This document shows, piece by piece, positions 1 through 9,087 of a DNA stretch of 64,000 nucleotides. The position numbers and the translations under genes were made by a program. How positions within the stretch are numbered: the first letter of the stretch is position 1; each line of letters opens with the position of its first letter. The stretch spans positions 33,885 to 97,884 of the forward strand of contig NZ_JBLZFZ010000024.1 in assembly GCF_050753385.1 (NCBI RefSeq), read 5' to 3'. Origin of the DNA: Pantanalinema rosaneae. Lineage in GTDB: Bacteria; Cyanobacteriota; Cyanobacteriia; Leptolyngbyales; Leptolyngbyaceae. The notes beneath the pieces are model-generated. The model searched no databases. It had not been told where the DNA came from and saw only the letters and a list, made by a program, of their open reading frames with translations.

Positions 1-2
1 CC

Positions 3-101
3 CCAAAAAAACTGGTGTTGGAAAATGCAGACTCGGATTCGGAATTCGGTTTTTTTGCCATTGTTTTGGTGGTGAGCGGATCGCTCATAGTCAGCCGTTA
101 G
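3..101 (+). CDS. Possible 3' end of a truncated gene with a C-terminal hydrophobic segment
   Basis: Reading frame 3 is open from the window edge to a TAG at 99-101 and gives 32 residues. A short acidic stretch (Glu-Asn-Ala-Asp-Ser-Asp-Ser-Glu) is followed by a hydrophobic segment from Phe-Gly-Phe-Phe-Ala to Leu-Ile-Val, as at the end of a membrane protein. The upstream part lies outside the window, so no family can be named. A second open frame (frame 2) covers the same bases with a less protein-like composition. A chance open frame is quite possible at this length. Confidence 0.3.
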   Translation, partial: PKKLVLENADSDSEFGFFAIVLVVSGSLIVSR

Positions 102-167
102 CGATCGACATCATTATCCAGCTAAAAACTGAAGACTAACAACTGGCACTTGCATCCCTGAGTCTTT

Positions 168-350
168 CTAACTGCCTTTTAATGCCTTAGTGAAATTCCG
201 GCGATAGGACTTATTAAATACCAACACTGGCCACAATAACCCCAGGTAAATCCGTCCCTGGCTAAAGTTGGTGCGGTTAAACCCACTCCAGAATTTCCAT
301 AGCCCGCCTGCGTAAACAATCCCTAACACAATTGCGACGATCGTTTCCAT
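168..350 (-). CDS. Small conserved-type membrane protein, unknown function
   Basis: A 60-residue protein with one hydrophobic N-terminal segment (about residues 4-18, Ile/Val/Leu/Gly-rich), a central Trp-Lys-Phe-Trp patch, a second hydrophobic stretch (Gly-Leu-Leu-Trp-Pro-Val-Leu) and a basic C-terminus ending near Lys-Ala-Leu-Lys-Gly. This looks like a small inner or thylakoid membrane protein with a cytoplasmic basic tail. An upstream ATG exists at 359, but AAGGATG just ahead of the ATG at 350 is a better-spaced ribosome-binding site, so 350 is preferred. Composition resembles short hypothetical proteins common in cyanobacteria; I do not know a function. It stands alone, with its stop facing the window edge. 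Confidence 0.6.
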   Translation of the reverse strand: METIVAIVLGIVYAGGLWKFWSGFNRTNFSQGRIYLGLLWPVLVFNKSYRRNFTKALKGS

Positions 351-359
351 TGTCACCAT

Positions 360-733
360 CCTTGGAGTAATACCAAAACTCCCTTGTACTGTTCTATCCT
401 ACTCACAGGACCCTACTGGTCAGCAACTCACGTTTGTAACAAGCTATTTACCATTGGGGGGACTGGCGATCGCACATACCCACATTACTATTGAGAAAGT
501 ACAAGGAAAGCCGATCTTGGGTTGAGCAGGCAATAAAATTTCAGCATCTAAGTCATTAGCAGGTTTCGAGCTACCCGAATTTTTGACGCTAACCCTGGAT
601 GGGAGAAGATTTAGAGCAATTCTCAGTGGCAAGCACTCAAGGTAAGGTTAGATCACTGCGAATCATGAGCGTCTGATTCCCGACTTACCCAGTAATGACC
701 CGATTTCAAGCATAGAGTTAGGACGGAGAGTTT
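360..733. other. Intergenic region, no gene supported
   Basis: This spacer separates the small membrane protein gene (minus strand) from the pyrophosphorylase gene (plus strand), so it should hold divergent promoters. The only open frames (for example minus strand 444-632) show no recognisable composition or ribosome-binding site. A GGAG at 724-727 belongs to the downstream gene. Confidence 0.5.
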
Positions 734-3274
734 ATGCGAGCAGTTCTGATGGCAGGGGGATCTGGAACACGGCTGAGACCGCTGACGTGCGATCTGCCGA
801 AACCGATGGTGCCAGTGCTGAACCGACCGATCGCCGAACATATTCTCAATCTCCTCAAACGTCACCGGATTACCGAAGTGATCGCAACGTTGCACTATTT
901 ACCGGATGTCATGCGGGATTACTTTCAGGATGGCAGTGACTTCGGGGTGCAAATTACCTATGCCGTGGAGGAAGATCAACCGTTGGGGACGGCAGGCTGT
1001 GTCAAAAATATTGCGGAGCTACTGGATGACACCTTTTTGGTGATTAGTGGCGACAGCATTACTGATTTTGACCTGAGAGCCGCGATCGAGTTTCATCAAC
1101 AGCATCGGTCTAAAGCCACCATTGTGCTGACGCGAGTGCCCAATCCCTTAGAGTTTGGGGTGGTGATCACGGACGAAGAATATCGAATTCGCCGATTTCT
1201 CGAAAAGCCGTCTAGCAGCGAAGTGTTCTCTGACACCGTTAATACGGGAACCTACATTCTGGAACCGGAAGTGCTGGATTATTTACCTCCGAATCAGGAA
1301 ACTGATTTCTCTAAAGATCTGTTCCCCCTCTTGTTGGAGAAAGGGGAGCCGATGTACGGCTATATTGCCGAAGGCTATTGGTGCGATGTGGGTCACTTAG
1401 ATGCCTATCGGGATGCTCAGTACGATGGCTTGATGCGGAAGGTCTATCTTAATTTTGCCTATGAGGAACGATCGCCCGGTGTCTGGGTGGGGCAAAATAC
1501 CTTTTTCGATCCGAGTGCCCGGATTGAACCCCCGGTGTTGATTGGCAGTAATTGCCGGATTGGGCCGCGAGTGCAGATTGATGCCGGAACGATTATTGGC
1601 GATAACGTCACGATTGGGGCTGATGCGGATCTGAAGCGCCCGATTATTTGGAATGGAGCCATTGTGGGGGAAGAGGCCCACCTGCGAGCCTGTGTGATTG
1701 CGCGGGGAACCCGGGTCGATCGTCGTGCCCATGTGTTGGAAGGGGCGGTAGTCGGACCGCTCTCGACGATCGGCGAGGAGGCTCAGGTCAGTCCGGGGGT
1801 GCGGGTGTGGCCAAGTAAGCGGGTTGAACCGGGTGCCACCCTCAACATTAATCTAATTTGGGGTCATGCCGCCCATCGCAATTTGTTTGGGCAACGGGGG
1901 GTGTCTGGGTTAGCCAATGTCGATATCACCCCAGAATTTGCCGTGAAATTAGGGGCCGCCTACGGTTCCACCCTCAAACCTGGCTCCTCGGTGATGGTGT
2001 CCCGTGATCAACGCACGATCTCCCGGATGGTGTCCCGATCGCTGATTGCAGGGCTAATGTCGGTCGGCATCAATATTCAAAATCTGGAGGCGACGGCAAT
2101 TCCGTTAGCCCGATCGGCAGTGCCCACCCTACGGATTGCCGGTGGCATTCATGTGCGAGTGCATCCCGATCGTCCCGACCATATTTTGATTGAGTTCTTT
2201 GATCACAAAGGGATTAATGTCTCCAAAGCCCGAGAGAAAAAAATTGAAGGCGCTTACTTTAAGGAAGATTTCCGGCGGGCACAAATCCATGAGATTGGTA
2301 ACGTCACCTACAGTAACCAGGGTCTAGAAATTTACAGCACAGTCTTTCAGCGCCATTTGAATATCGAAGCGATTCGGAATAGTAGTTCTAAGGTGGTGAT
2401 TGATTATGTTTATGCCGTGTCAGGAGCCGTGTTGCCGCAACTCCTGGCGCAATTTGGTTGTGATGCGGTGGTGCTGAATGCCAGCTTGACCCAAACATCG
2501 CCTACCGTTGCCGATCGCGAAATGCTATTGAACCAATTGGGGCATGTGGTAGAAGCGGTGAAAGCCACGTTTGGGGTTCAGGTATCCGCCAATGGGGAAC
2601 AGTTGATTTTGGTAGATGAGGCAGGCAGTCCGATTCGGGGCGAAATGCTGACTGCGTTGATGACGGAAATGATTTTGATGCACCATCCCCGCAGTACGGT
2701 AGTCGTCCCGGTTCATGCGTCCAGCGCGGTGGAACAAATTGCTCGTCGTCATGATGGTCGGGTGATTCGGACGAAGGCAAACCCTACGGCGCTAATGGAA
2801 GCCTGCCAAATGAATCCCAATGTGGTGCTGGGCGGGAGTGGGGATATGGGTTTTATCTTCCCGCAATTACATCCCGGCTTTGATGCCATGTTTTGCATTG
2901 CCAAGCTGATTGAAATGCTGACGATTCAAGAGCGATCGTTGGGACAAATTCGCTCAGAAATGCCTCGGGTCTGCCACAAAACCTATACGGTGCGCTGTCC
3001 CTGGTCAGTCAAGGGGGCTTTAATGCGGCATTTGGTGGAAACCCATCCGGTGGAGTGTCTGGAGTTGGTCGATGGGGTAAAAATCTTTAACTACCAACGG
3101 GATAGCTGGGTGTTAATCTTGCCCGATGCCGGAGAACCATTGGTGCATATTTTTGCCAACAGTAGCGATCGCAATTGGGTGGATGAAACCCTGCGGGAAT
3201 ATCGCATTCGCGTACAGGATTTTGTCGATTTGGAACATGAGATGGAGGAGTTTCCCGTAGAAGCCCCTTATTAA
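734..3274 (+). CDS. Sugar-phosphate nucleotidyltransferase (mannose-1-phosphate guanylyltransferase type) fused to a phosphomannomutase-like domain
   Basis: An 846-residue cytoplasmic enzyme with three parts. Residues 1-235 are a nucleotidyltransferase with the signature GGSGTRLRPLT at 8-18 and a Lys-Pro-Met at 23-25. Residues about 250-375 are left-handed beta-helix hexapeptide repeats. Residues about 385-840 have the layout of an alpha-phosphohexomutase. The expected reaction is formation of an NDP-sugar, probably GDP-mannose, from sugar-1-phosphate. The mutase part lacks the usual phosphoserine loop (TASHNP): the equivalent stretch near 469-485 reads Gly-Gly-Ile-His-Val-Arg-Val-His-Pro. 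It also lacks the DGDxDR metal loop, with Ala-Asn-Gly-Glu-Gln near 616-622. Mutase activity is therefore doubtful. The fusion length is usual for cyanobacterial members as I know them. Start is supported by GGAG 6 bases upstream. Substrate specificity is inferred from family only. Confidence 0.85.
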   Translation: MRAVLMAGGSGTRLRPLTCDLPKPMVPVLNRPIAEHILNLLKRHRITEVIATLHYLPDVMRDYFQDGSDFGVQITYAVEEDQPLGTAGCVKNIAELLDDTFLVISGDSITDFDLRAAIEFHQQHRSKATIVLTRVPNPLEFGVVITDEEYRIRRFLEKPSSSEVFSDTVNTGTYILEPEVLDYLPPNQETDFSKDLFPLLLEKGEPMYGYIAEGYWCDVGHLDAYRDAQYDGLMRKVYLNFAYEERSPGVWVGQNTFFDPSARIEPPVLIGSNCRIGPRVQIDAGTIIGDNVTIGADADLKRPIIWNGAIVGEEAHLRACVIARGTRVDRRAHVLEGAVVGPLSTIGEEAQVSPGVRVWPSKRVEPGATLNINLIWGHAAHRNLFGQRGVSGLANVDITPEFAVKLGAAYGSTLKPGSSVMVSRDQRTISRMVSRSLIAGLMSVGINIQNLEATAIPLARSAVPTLRIAGGIHVRVHPDRPDHILIEFFDHKGINVSKAREKKIEGAYFKEDFRRAQIHEIGNVTYSNQGLEIYSTVFQRHLNIEAIRNSSSKVVIDYVYAVSGAVLPQLLAQFGCDAVVLNASLTQTSPTVADREMLLNQLGHVVEAVKATFGVQVSANGEQLILVDEAGSPIRGEMLTALMTEMILMHHPRSTVVVPVHASSAVEQIARRHDGRVIRTKANPTALMEACQMNPNVVLGGSGDMGFIFPQLHPGFDAMFCIAKLIEMLTIQERSLGQIRSEMPRVCHKTYTVRCPWSVKGALMRHLVETHPVECLELVDGVKIFNYQRDSWVLILPDAGEPLVHIFANSSDRNWVDETLREYRIRVQDFVDLEHEMEEFPVEAPY

Positions 3275-3306
3275 AGGGTCATGAAATTTTTAAATGGCAA
3301 TTTTTG

Positions 3307-3388
3307 CCCTCACCCCAAATTTCTCCCTAAGGTGAGGGAATTAGTTTGCTGTCTCCCTTCTTCTATAGGAAAAGAGTTGGGGATGAGG
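3307..3388. repeat. Dispersed repeat family A, copy 1
   Basis: The element begins with CCCTCACCCC and ends with GGGGATGAGG, so its ends are imperfect inverted repeats. Related copies lie at 24511-24598 and 43443-43724. An open frame at 3281-3478 is made almost entirely of this repeat and is not called as a gene. The rest of the spacer up to 3670 shows no gene. Confidence 0.7.
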
Positions 3389-3670
3389 ACATCATCAGTT
3401 GCAAACTGTTGCAAACTGTTTACAGGCGAGTCGGGCAAAAAGCCCCCTGCCACAACAGATGATTTCAGTATAGAATAAATGTACTAGTTTAAAAGCGACA
3501 TCTGTACTGAGATCTATTGCCATTGGTTCCCTAGATTGTCCATCTATGGGCAACTGTCTAACCTATCCTGGTAATCAGGCAACGGCTCGATGATATAGCT
3601 GTTAAAATAAACAGCCACAGTGATTCGCTGCCGACAGACTCCTAACTGCTGAACTGACCACTGGTGACTT

Positions 3671-4165
3671 ATGAATAGTTGTATTTTGATGGCAGAAATT
3701 GTTCAGGAACCGACCCTGCGCTCTACCCCTGACACCCAAACCCCGATGACCGATATGGTTGTGGAATTTCCGGGTTTGCGACCCGATGATCCTGCCTCAC
3801 GACTCCGGATCGTGGGATGGGGTAACCTGGCGCAGGACATGCAGGAGCGGTATCAAAAGGGCGATCGCGTTGTGATTGAAGGTCGTTTAAGTATGACCAC
3901 GGTCGAAAATCCGGAGGGCTATAAGGAAAAGCGAGCGGAATTAATTGCCCAACGAATTCATCGCCTGGAAGCCAATGCTCTATGGGAGAGGAATCCTACG
4001 GGGGTAGCCGCGATCGGGACAGAACAATTTTCGGCTGCCAAACGGACAGAAACTCCCGCACCGCGATCGACCGCTGCCGCGCCCAATGTCAAATCGCCTA
4101 CCGCTAAGTTCCCGGCGAAGGTCGATCCCCTGCCGGAAACCAACTTAGATGACATTCCGTTCTAA
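3671..4165 (+). CDS. ssb: Single-stranded DNA-binding protein
   Basis: A 164-residue SSB. The N-terminal OB fold (about 1-105) carries the Gly-Trp-Gly-Asn and Gly-Asp-Arg-Val-Val-Ile-Glu-Gly-Arg-Leu strands of the family. A flexible Pro/Ala/Thr-rich linker (about 115-155) leads to the acidic tip Asp-Asp-Ile-Pro-Phe, the docking site for repair and replication partners. The start Met-Asn-Ser-Cys-Ile-Leu-Met-Ala matches the short N-terminus typical of cyanobacterial SSBs. Its stop codon overlaps the stop of the convergent gene by 4 bases. It binds ssDNA in replication, recombination and repair; recA and xseAB are within 5 kb but not in one operon. Confidence 0.92.
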   Translation: MNSCILMAEIVQEPTLRSTPDTQTPMTDMVVEFPGLRPDDPASRLRIVGWGNLAQDMQERYQKGDRVVIEGRLSMTTVENPEGYKEKRAELIAQRIHRLEANALWERNPTGVAAIGTEQFSAAKRTETPAPRSTAAAPNVKSPTAKFPAKVDPLPETNLDDIPF

Positions 4166-4719
4166 GTTAAATAGTCCTTAAGGAAGTCAAGTGGGCTATC
4201 GTCCCAACAAGGTTCAGGCCACAGTTTCAGCAACATTTGAGTAATGTCTGCCTCAATTTCGCCAATATTATTGACCTGAAACAAGGCTTGCATGGCTGCC
4301 AAATCCCGTTCCCGTAAGGGGGATAATGGCTCCGCATGAATTGGGATGCGTTCAGGTGGCTTCGCCTGGAAAAATTCGCGCTGGCGGATCGAGCCCAGCC
4401 GCACTCCCCTCTCCTCGGCTTGTTTCACGGCCTGTCGCAGGGCTTCTAACCCATCTAAAGCGACCTCTTGGCGTGACGAGGGAATGAGCCTATGTCTGGG
4501 CGGGTCATAGTGTGAGCCTTGCCGCCGATCGCTCTGCCAGTCATCCCGGTGCATGGACGGTTTTCGGGAAGACCAATGATGAACCTGAACAGATGGTGGC
4601 GGTTCCAGTTCCAGATCATAGAACGGGTCTAGGTGACCATCTGAACTGGCAGCCGCGTCGGAAATTGCGAGTAGCTCTGTCAGCGTGGAGGTGTCTTCGT
4701 CAAATGAATGCATCAACAT
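4162..4719 (-). CDS. Hypothetical protein, unknown function
   Basis: A protein of about 185 residues that I do not recognise. The N-terminal half is acidic and low in predicted structure (Ser/Asp/Pro-rich, with a His/Arg/Asp-rich stretch at about 50-80). The second half is more ordered: an Ala/Glu/Arg helix near 90-110 and a C-terminal block with Leu-Ala-Ala-Met-Gln-Ala-Leu-Phe and Pro-Glu-Pro-Cys-Trp-Asp-Asp. No signal peptide or membrane segment is seen. A GTG at 4728 and ATGs at 4719 and 4713 are possible starts; 4719 is chosen because it is ATG, but no strong ribosome-binding site decides. It is convergent with ssb and the stops overlap. Confidence 0.65.
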   Translation of the reverse strand: MLMHSFDEDTSTLTELLAISDAAASSDGHLDPFYDLELEPPPSVQVHHWSSRKPSMHRDDWQSDRRQGSHYDPPRHRLIPSSRQEVALDGLEALRQAVKQAEERGVRLGSIRQREFFQAKPPERIPIHAEPLSPLRERDLAAMQALFQVNNIGEIEADITQMLLKLWPEPCWDDSPLDFLKDYLT

Positions 4720-5442
4720 GAACTGCACCCAGAAATTGTGCTAAGTTCACAAACGGTTTGGTAGAGGCATGTCCCTGTATTTGCCCCAACACTGACCGAG
4801 TATGAGTTTTGTGACTCAGTAGATGCACACCCTGTGCTGCTATCCCGAGAGATAACAGATTTACCGCTCAGCAACCTTTAATCATTATCCGATCCGGGTT
4901 ACTGACGATAGCAAGCGCCAATTGATACGACAGCTTGCGTAAATTGACTACCCATCATTGTAAAGAACCAATCGAATCAGTGGCAATGAGGAAGGATAGA
5001 CTGTGTTTTCTCTTAAATTGCCCAACACTATCTCACGGATGGCAGCATCAGATCGTTGCAAGAATTTAAGTAAATTTACGTGGTGTTGTAACCCTTTGGT
5101 AGCGCGTCAATGCGATCGTGGGTATCAGCCATCCGCATGAATATCTGAGTTATCAGACCCCAGTGGCATTAGTACAATCCACAGGAGTTTTGCTGCTTCA
5201 GCCGCTAGATTGATCATGATCTAGTAATCGTGCGGTTATTTCTGGAGCGTTCGCGCTTTACTTTAGAGGATGAAGGAATATCCTATTGCCAAACTGCTTC
5301 AGGTTAAACACAAGCATTGCTCTTAGGTTGGAATATTCAGCAGTTTGGTAGAGTGCCCAGAATGGGGCGCATTCTGATGTTGTCTTGCTTCCTGCACTAT
5401 TTGGGCATTCTGTTCTTAGCATCGCATAAGCGCCAATCGATT
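4720..5442. other. Long intergenic region, no gene supported
   Basis: About 720 bases between the divergent hypothetical and FHA genes. It contains an imperfect palindrome around GATCATGATC near 5211-5222, and no open frame with convincing composition apart from an N-terminal extension of the FHA gene that begins at a TTG (5317). Promoters for both flanking genes must lie here, but no clear -10/-35 pair stands out. Confidence 0.5.
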
Positions 5443-6246
5443 ATGTTTGACCCCAACTCGTTAGCTGAATTTTCTTCTAACCTTCTGGATACCCCTGTCA
5501 ACACGGCTGAACTCGATCAGCGCTTAGGGCTGTACCGAGTGTTTTTAAAGTTATATGAACACCATCGAGAATTATTAGATGAAATTCTTGAACTGGAAAA
5601 CGCGAATAGCCAACAGCGTAGCCGTGCGGTTTATCAATATGTTCAGGGTGTAGTTCAAGGTCGCCAGGTTTATCTAACCACTAATTTAGCCCGAGGTAAA
5701 ACGCAATCCCTCATGCAGGCCCAGGGCATTTGGCTGATTGGGCGCGATCGCAAAGCCGCGCTGCCAATTCAGGATAAGCGCTTGTCTCGTCGTCATGCGG
5801 CGATTCAATATCGAGAACATCGAGGGTTTTACCTGATTGACCTCAACAGTACAAATGGCACCTTTGTTAATGGTGAGCCGGTGCGTCAACAGGTCTTGCT
5901 GAAGGACGGCGATCGCATCCGTCTGGGTAGTCTGTCCTTCGTCTTCTTTATCTGCAAAGCGGTACAAAGTGTAGAAGTGATTCCGCCAGAGGTACTGGAG
6001 CAAATTAATCTGGCGCGATCAACCAATTCCGCTCTGACCGAAGCTCCCACTATGGATGAAGCCAGCGTCCTTCCCGGAGAGATAGATTGGGAGAGTCCTA
6101 TCTCAAGTGGAGTAGAAGAAACCTCAATGTTTCTGAAAACTCCCATCTCGGTGAGCGAGCCCCTGGAACCTCAATTAAGTGCGGCACAACAGTCAGATAT
6201 TCTCGATCGGTTCTTGCAGCGGCAGATCCAGGAGATTCATCCTTAA
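5443..6246 (+). CDS. FHA-domain protein
   Basis: A 267-residue protein. Residues about 1-85 are predicted helical and acidic/charged. Residues about 95-185 are a forkhead-associated domain: Ile-Gly-Arg-Asp-Arg, then Leu-Ser-Arg-Arg-His-Ala, then Leu-Asn-Ser-Thr-Asn-Gly-Thr-Phe-Val-Asn-Gly, the phosphothreonine-binding set. The C-terminal 80 residues are low-complexity and acidic. It presumably docks onto Ser/Thr-phosphorylated partners; no kinase gene is adjacent. The frame stays open upstream to a TTG at 5317, but that extension is hydrophobic and unlike the rest, so the ATG at 5443 is preferred. It is convergent with recA. Confidence 0.8.
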   Translation: MFDPNSLAEFSSNLLDTPVNTAELDQRLGLYRVFLKLYEHHRELLDEILELENANSQQRSRAVYQYVQGVVQGRQVYLTTNLARGKTQSLMQAQGIWLIGRDRKAALPIQDKRLSRRHAAIQYREHRGFYLIDLNSTNGTFVNGEPVRQQVLLKDGDRIRLGSLSFVFFICKAVQSVEVIPPEVLEQINLARSTNSALTEAPTMDEASVLPGEIDWESPISSGVEETSMFLKTPISVSEPLEPQLSAAQQSDILDRFLQRQIQEIHP

Positions 6247-6298
6247 CGATGGGAATGGGAGGATCGCAGTTCCAATCCCCCAATTCCCTAATTGATTG

Positions 6299-6321
6299 CA
6301 TGACTCAATCATGAAGTCATG
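6299..6321. terminator. Inverted repeat between convergent genes
   Basis: CATGACT (6299-6305) and AGTCATG (6315-6321) form a 7-bp stem between the stops of the FHA gene and recA. There is no T-tract on either side, so a terminator role is only suggested by position. Confidence 0.3.
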
Positions 6322-6341
6322 ATGCAGAGGCAGCAGGTCGC

Positions 6342-7421
6342 CTATTCTTCTTCCGCGTAGTCGTCCTCATCCTCGGCATCGGCATCTAGCTGCCCAACGG
6401 AGTTTGCCGATACCACCGCGCCCATCTCTAGTTTTTGGCGCACCTCCTGGTCAACTTTCTTCGCAAAGTCGGGGTTTTCTTCCATATACCTGATTGTGTT
6501 GTCCCGCCCTTGCCCGATGTTATCGCCACTATAGCTATACCAGGCACCTTTACGAATAATTACCCCCGTCTCTTCAGCCAGATCGACCAGGCAACCCAGG
6601 GTAGAAATGCCTTTACCAAACACAATGTCAAACTCAGCGATCCGGAAGGGAGGAGCCACCTTGTTTTTGGCTACCTTCACCTTGGCACGAATTCCGTATT
6701 CATCAGTCCCCTTTTTCAGCGTTTGAATGCGGCGAATATCCAACCGGACAGAGGCATAGAATTTTAAGGCTTGTCCGCCAGTCGTGGTTTCTGGGCTACC
6801 GTAGGTGACACCAATCTTTTGGCGCAGTTGGTTCAGGAAGATTACTGTACAGCCCGATTTCCCCATGTTTCCGGCAATCTTACGCAGGGCCTGACTCATT
6901 AATCGAGCTTGTAAGCCAACGTGGGTATCCCCCATTTCCCCTTCAATTTCTGCCCGGGGCACTAAGGCGGCAACTGAGTCGATCACAATAATATCGATCG
7001 CAGCCGATCGCACCAGTTGATCCACAATTTCCAGGGCGGCTTCGCCCGTGTCGGGTTGCGAAACCAGCAAATTATCAATATCAACGCCCAATGCCGCAGC
7101 GTAGGCAGGATCAAGGGCATGTTCCGCATCGACAAACGCCGCAATGCCACCATTCCGTTGAACTTCGGCAACCGCGTGGAGTGCCACCGTGGTTTTACCG
7201 GAACTTTCTGGCCCATAAATCTCAATTACCCGCCCTTTGGGAATCCCGCCCCCGAGGGCTAAATCCAGGGTTAATGCTCCACTCGGAATGGTTTCCACTT
7301 TCATCCGACTGGCATCCCCCAGGCGCATAATGCTGCCTTTGCCAAAGTTACGCTCGATCTGGGTCAAAACGAGGTTCAAAGCTTTTTGCTTATCGGAAGT
7401 CTCAGTAGTTTTAGTAGCCAT
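6342..7421 (-). CDS. recA: Recombinase A
   Basis: A 359-residue RecA. Visible features are the Walker A motif GPESSGKT near residues 70-77, the Walker B strand Ile-Ile-Val-Ile-Asp-Ser-Val-Ala near 143-150, the L1/L2 DNA-binding loops (the latter with Gly-Ser-Pro-Glu-Thr-Thr-Thr-Gly-Gly), and a very acidic C-terminus (Asp-Glu-Asp-Asp-Tyr-Ala-Glu-Glu-Glu). It forms ATP-dependent filaments on ssDNA, drives strand exchange and stimulates LexA-type self-cleavage in organisms that have it. Length and start are normal. A clear cyanobacterial LexA box was not found in the 400-base upstream region, so SOS control is not shown. Confidence 0.97.
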   Translation of the reverse strand: MATKTTETSDKQKALNLVLTQIERNFGKGSIMRLGDASRMKVETIPSGALTLDLALGGGIPKGRVIEIYGPESSGKTTVALHAVAEVQRNGGIAAFVDAEHALDPAYAAALGVDIDNLLVSQPDTGEAALEIVDQLVRSAAIDIIVIDSVAALVPRAEIEGEMGDTHVGLQARLMSQALRKIAGNMGKSGCTVIFLNQLRQKIGVTYGSPETTTGGQALKFYASVRLDIRRIQTLKKGTDEYGIRAKVKVAKNKVAPPFRIAEFDIVFGKGISTLGCLVDLAEETGVIIRKGAWYSYSGDNIGQGRDNTIRYMEENPDFAKKVDQEVRQKLEMGAVVSANSVGQLDADAEDEDDYAEEE

Positions 7422-7824
7422 CAGCGCCTCAACGCGAAAGTTTCGGTAACGTTATGTTCAGATTGGGAACGAGCGGGTTTAGAGGAATTCTATTTTAATA
7501 TTCCCGCCCCAAATGGATAGTGCATCGGCAATAGAAAATCAGGCAAATTCCGTCCGGAACTGAGTGGGATCACTCGAACTCCCCTGCTCACTTTTTTTAG
7601 ATAACCATAGGAAGTTAGGCAGATCTTAGGGCAGGTATGGCAGAATGCAATGCAGCTTACTGCCGAATTGGCTAGAGTCTAGTTAACCTAAAGGCAGTTC
7701 GCCCATCCAGGGCTGCCAAATTGTTGCATTTTTCAGTAATTGCTGGCTGAGTCAAGGTTATTTGATCGCCCAATTCATTGCTGGTATCCACTCTTGTCTC
7801 TCCTTTGTTCAATACAGGTGACGG
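7422..7824. other. Divergent promoter region of recA and xseA
   Basis: About 400 bases between the two divergent genes, with no open frame of note. It must hold both promoters, but no operator or -10/-35 pair could be assigned with confidence. Confidence 0.5.
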
Positions 7825-9075
7825 ATGATGAACTCGTATATCCCTAGCTTGTTAGTTCCCGATACTGCCCTCTCTGTTGCCGGACTAACGGCTTACATTC
7901 AAGCCCTTTTGGAGCAGGATGATCAGTTGCGACAGGTTTGGGTGACTGGGGAAGTATCTAGTGCTACACGCTATCGCAGTGGTTTGTTTTTTACCTTGCA
8001 AGATCCCGATGCGAAAGCCGCCATTAGTTGTGTGGTTTGGAACAGTCAAATCGATCGCTTAGTCACACAACCCCAACAAGGCGAACAATTGATCATTCTG
8101 GGACGTATCCATGTCCATCCTCAACGAGGGCAATATCAGTTAATTATTTGGCAAGTGTTACCTGCCGGAGAAGGGCTGCGGGCATTACGCTATCGACAAC
8201 TCCGGCATCGTTTAGAAGCAGAAGGTCTGTTTGATCCAGCCCATAAACGATCGCTGCCGACCCACCCGAAAACCGTTGCCGTCGTCACTTCACCTCAAGC
8301 GGCCGCCTGGGGCGATATTCAACGAACATTGCGGCGACGTTATCCTGGTTTGCATGTTTTGTTTTCTCCAGCCTTAGTGCAGGGGGATCAAGCTCCCGGC
8401 TCGATCATCGATGCGATTCGACGAGTTGAGCAAGATGGTAGAGCGGATGTACTAATTGTATCACGAGGTGGTGGCGCGATCGAAGATATGGCTTGCTTTA
8501 ATGATGAACGAGTGGTACGGGCAATTGCCACCTGTTCGATTCCGGTGATTGCGGGCATTGGGCATCAACGGGATGAGTCCTTAGCGGATCTGGCGGCGGA
8601 TGTTTGTGTGCATACCCCAACGGCGGCGGCGGAACAAGCGGTGCCACGCCTGTCCGATCTGTATACAGAGCACCGAGAGCGGGTGCTGGCATTAAATCAA
8701 ATCATGCTTTATCGGTTGACCGCTAGCCAGGAGCATTTACTGCGGCTCCATGCCCGACTACAACGCTTCCAGTTAGATCGGCGGTTGAAACATGAAATGC
8801 AAACAATGGCCTGGTTGCGACTGCGCCTGGTGCAGAGTACCTTACGGCAGTTTCAACAGGCAAAACAGCACTGTGATTTGTTGAAGCAGAAATTGGCAAC
8901 GTTAGACCCGCAGGCGGTGTTAAAGCGGGGATATGCCGTGGTGCGGGAAACTAATGGCACGATCGTGCGATCAGCTTCCGAGGCGATCCCAGGTCAAGAA
9001 TTGCAGATTCAGCTCAGCCAGGGGCAGCTCAACGTTAAAGTAACTGAAGTTTTGAATATATCTATAGAAGATTGA
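7825..9075 (+). CDS. xseA: Exodeoxyribonuclease VII large subunit
   Basis: A 416-residue XseA. It has an N-terminal OB fold (about 15-110), the catalytic domain (about 125-330, with Val-Val-Thr-Ser-Pro-Gln-Ala-Ala, Val-Ser-Arg-Gly-Gly-Gly-Ala-Ile-Glu-Asp and Gly-Ile-Gly-His-Gln-Arg-Asp-Glu) and a helical coiled-coil region toward the C-terminus. With XseB it forms the enzyme that degrades ssDNA from either end into oligonucleotides. Two adjacent ATG codons (7825, 7828) can serve as start behind CAGGTGACGG. xseB follows 55 bases downstream, separated by an 11-bp hairpin. Confidence 0.95.
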   Translation: MMNSYIPSLLVPDTALSVAGLTAYIQALLEQDDQLRQVWVTGEVSSATRYRSGLFFTLQDPDAKAAISCVVWNSQIDRLVTQPQQGEQLIILGRIHVHPQRGQYQLIIWQVLPAGEGLRALRYRQLRHRLEAEGLFDPAHKRSLPTHPKTVAVVTSPQAAAWGDIQRTLRRRYPGLHVLFSPALVQGDQAPGSIIDAIRRVEQDGRADVLIVSRGGGAIEDMACFNDERVVRAIATCSIPVIAGIGHQRDESLADLAADVCVHTPTAAAEQAVPRLSDLYTEHRERVLALNQIMLYRLTASQEHLLRLHARLQRFQLDRRLKHEMQTMAWLRLRLVQSTLRQFQQAKQHCDLLKQKLATLDPQAVLKRGYAVVRETNGTIVRSASEAIPGQELQIQLSQGQLNVKVTEVLNISIED

Positions 9076-9087
9076 AGCAAAGTTTCC

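Noticed and set aside
444..632. 62-codon open frame on the minus strand
   Set aside because: No ribosome-binding site, no recognisable motif, and composition unlike the neighbouring genes.
3281..3478. 65-codon open frame after the pyrophosphorylase gene
   Set aside because: It is composed mostly of a dispersed repeat and has no family-like composition.
7422..7470. Possible LexA box upstream of recA
   Set aside because: GGTAACGTTATGTTC resembles the cyanobacterial LexA consensus but has a wrong base in the left half and wrong half-site spacing.
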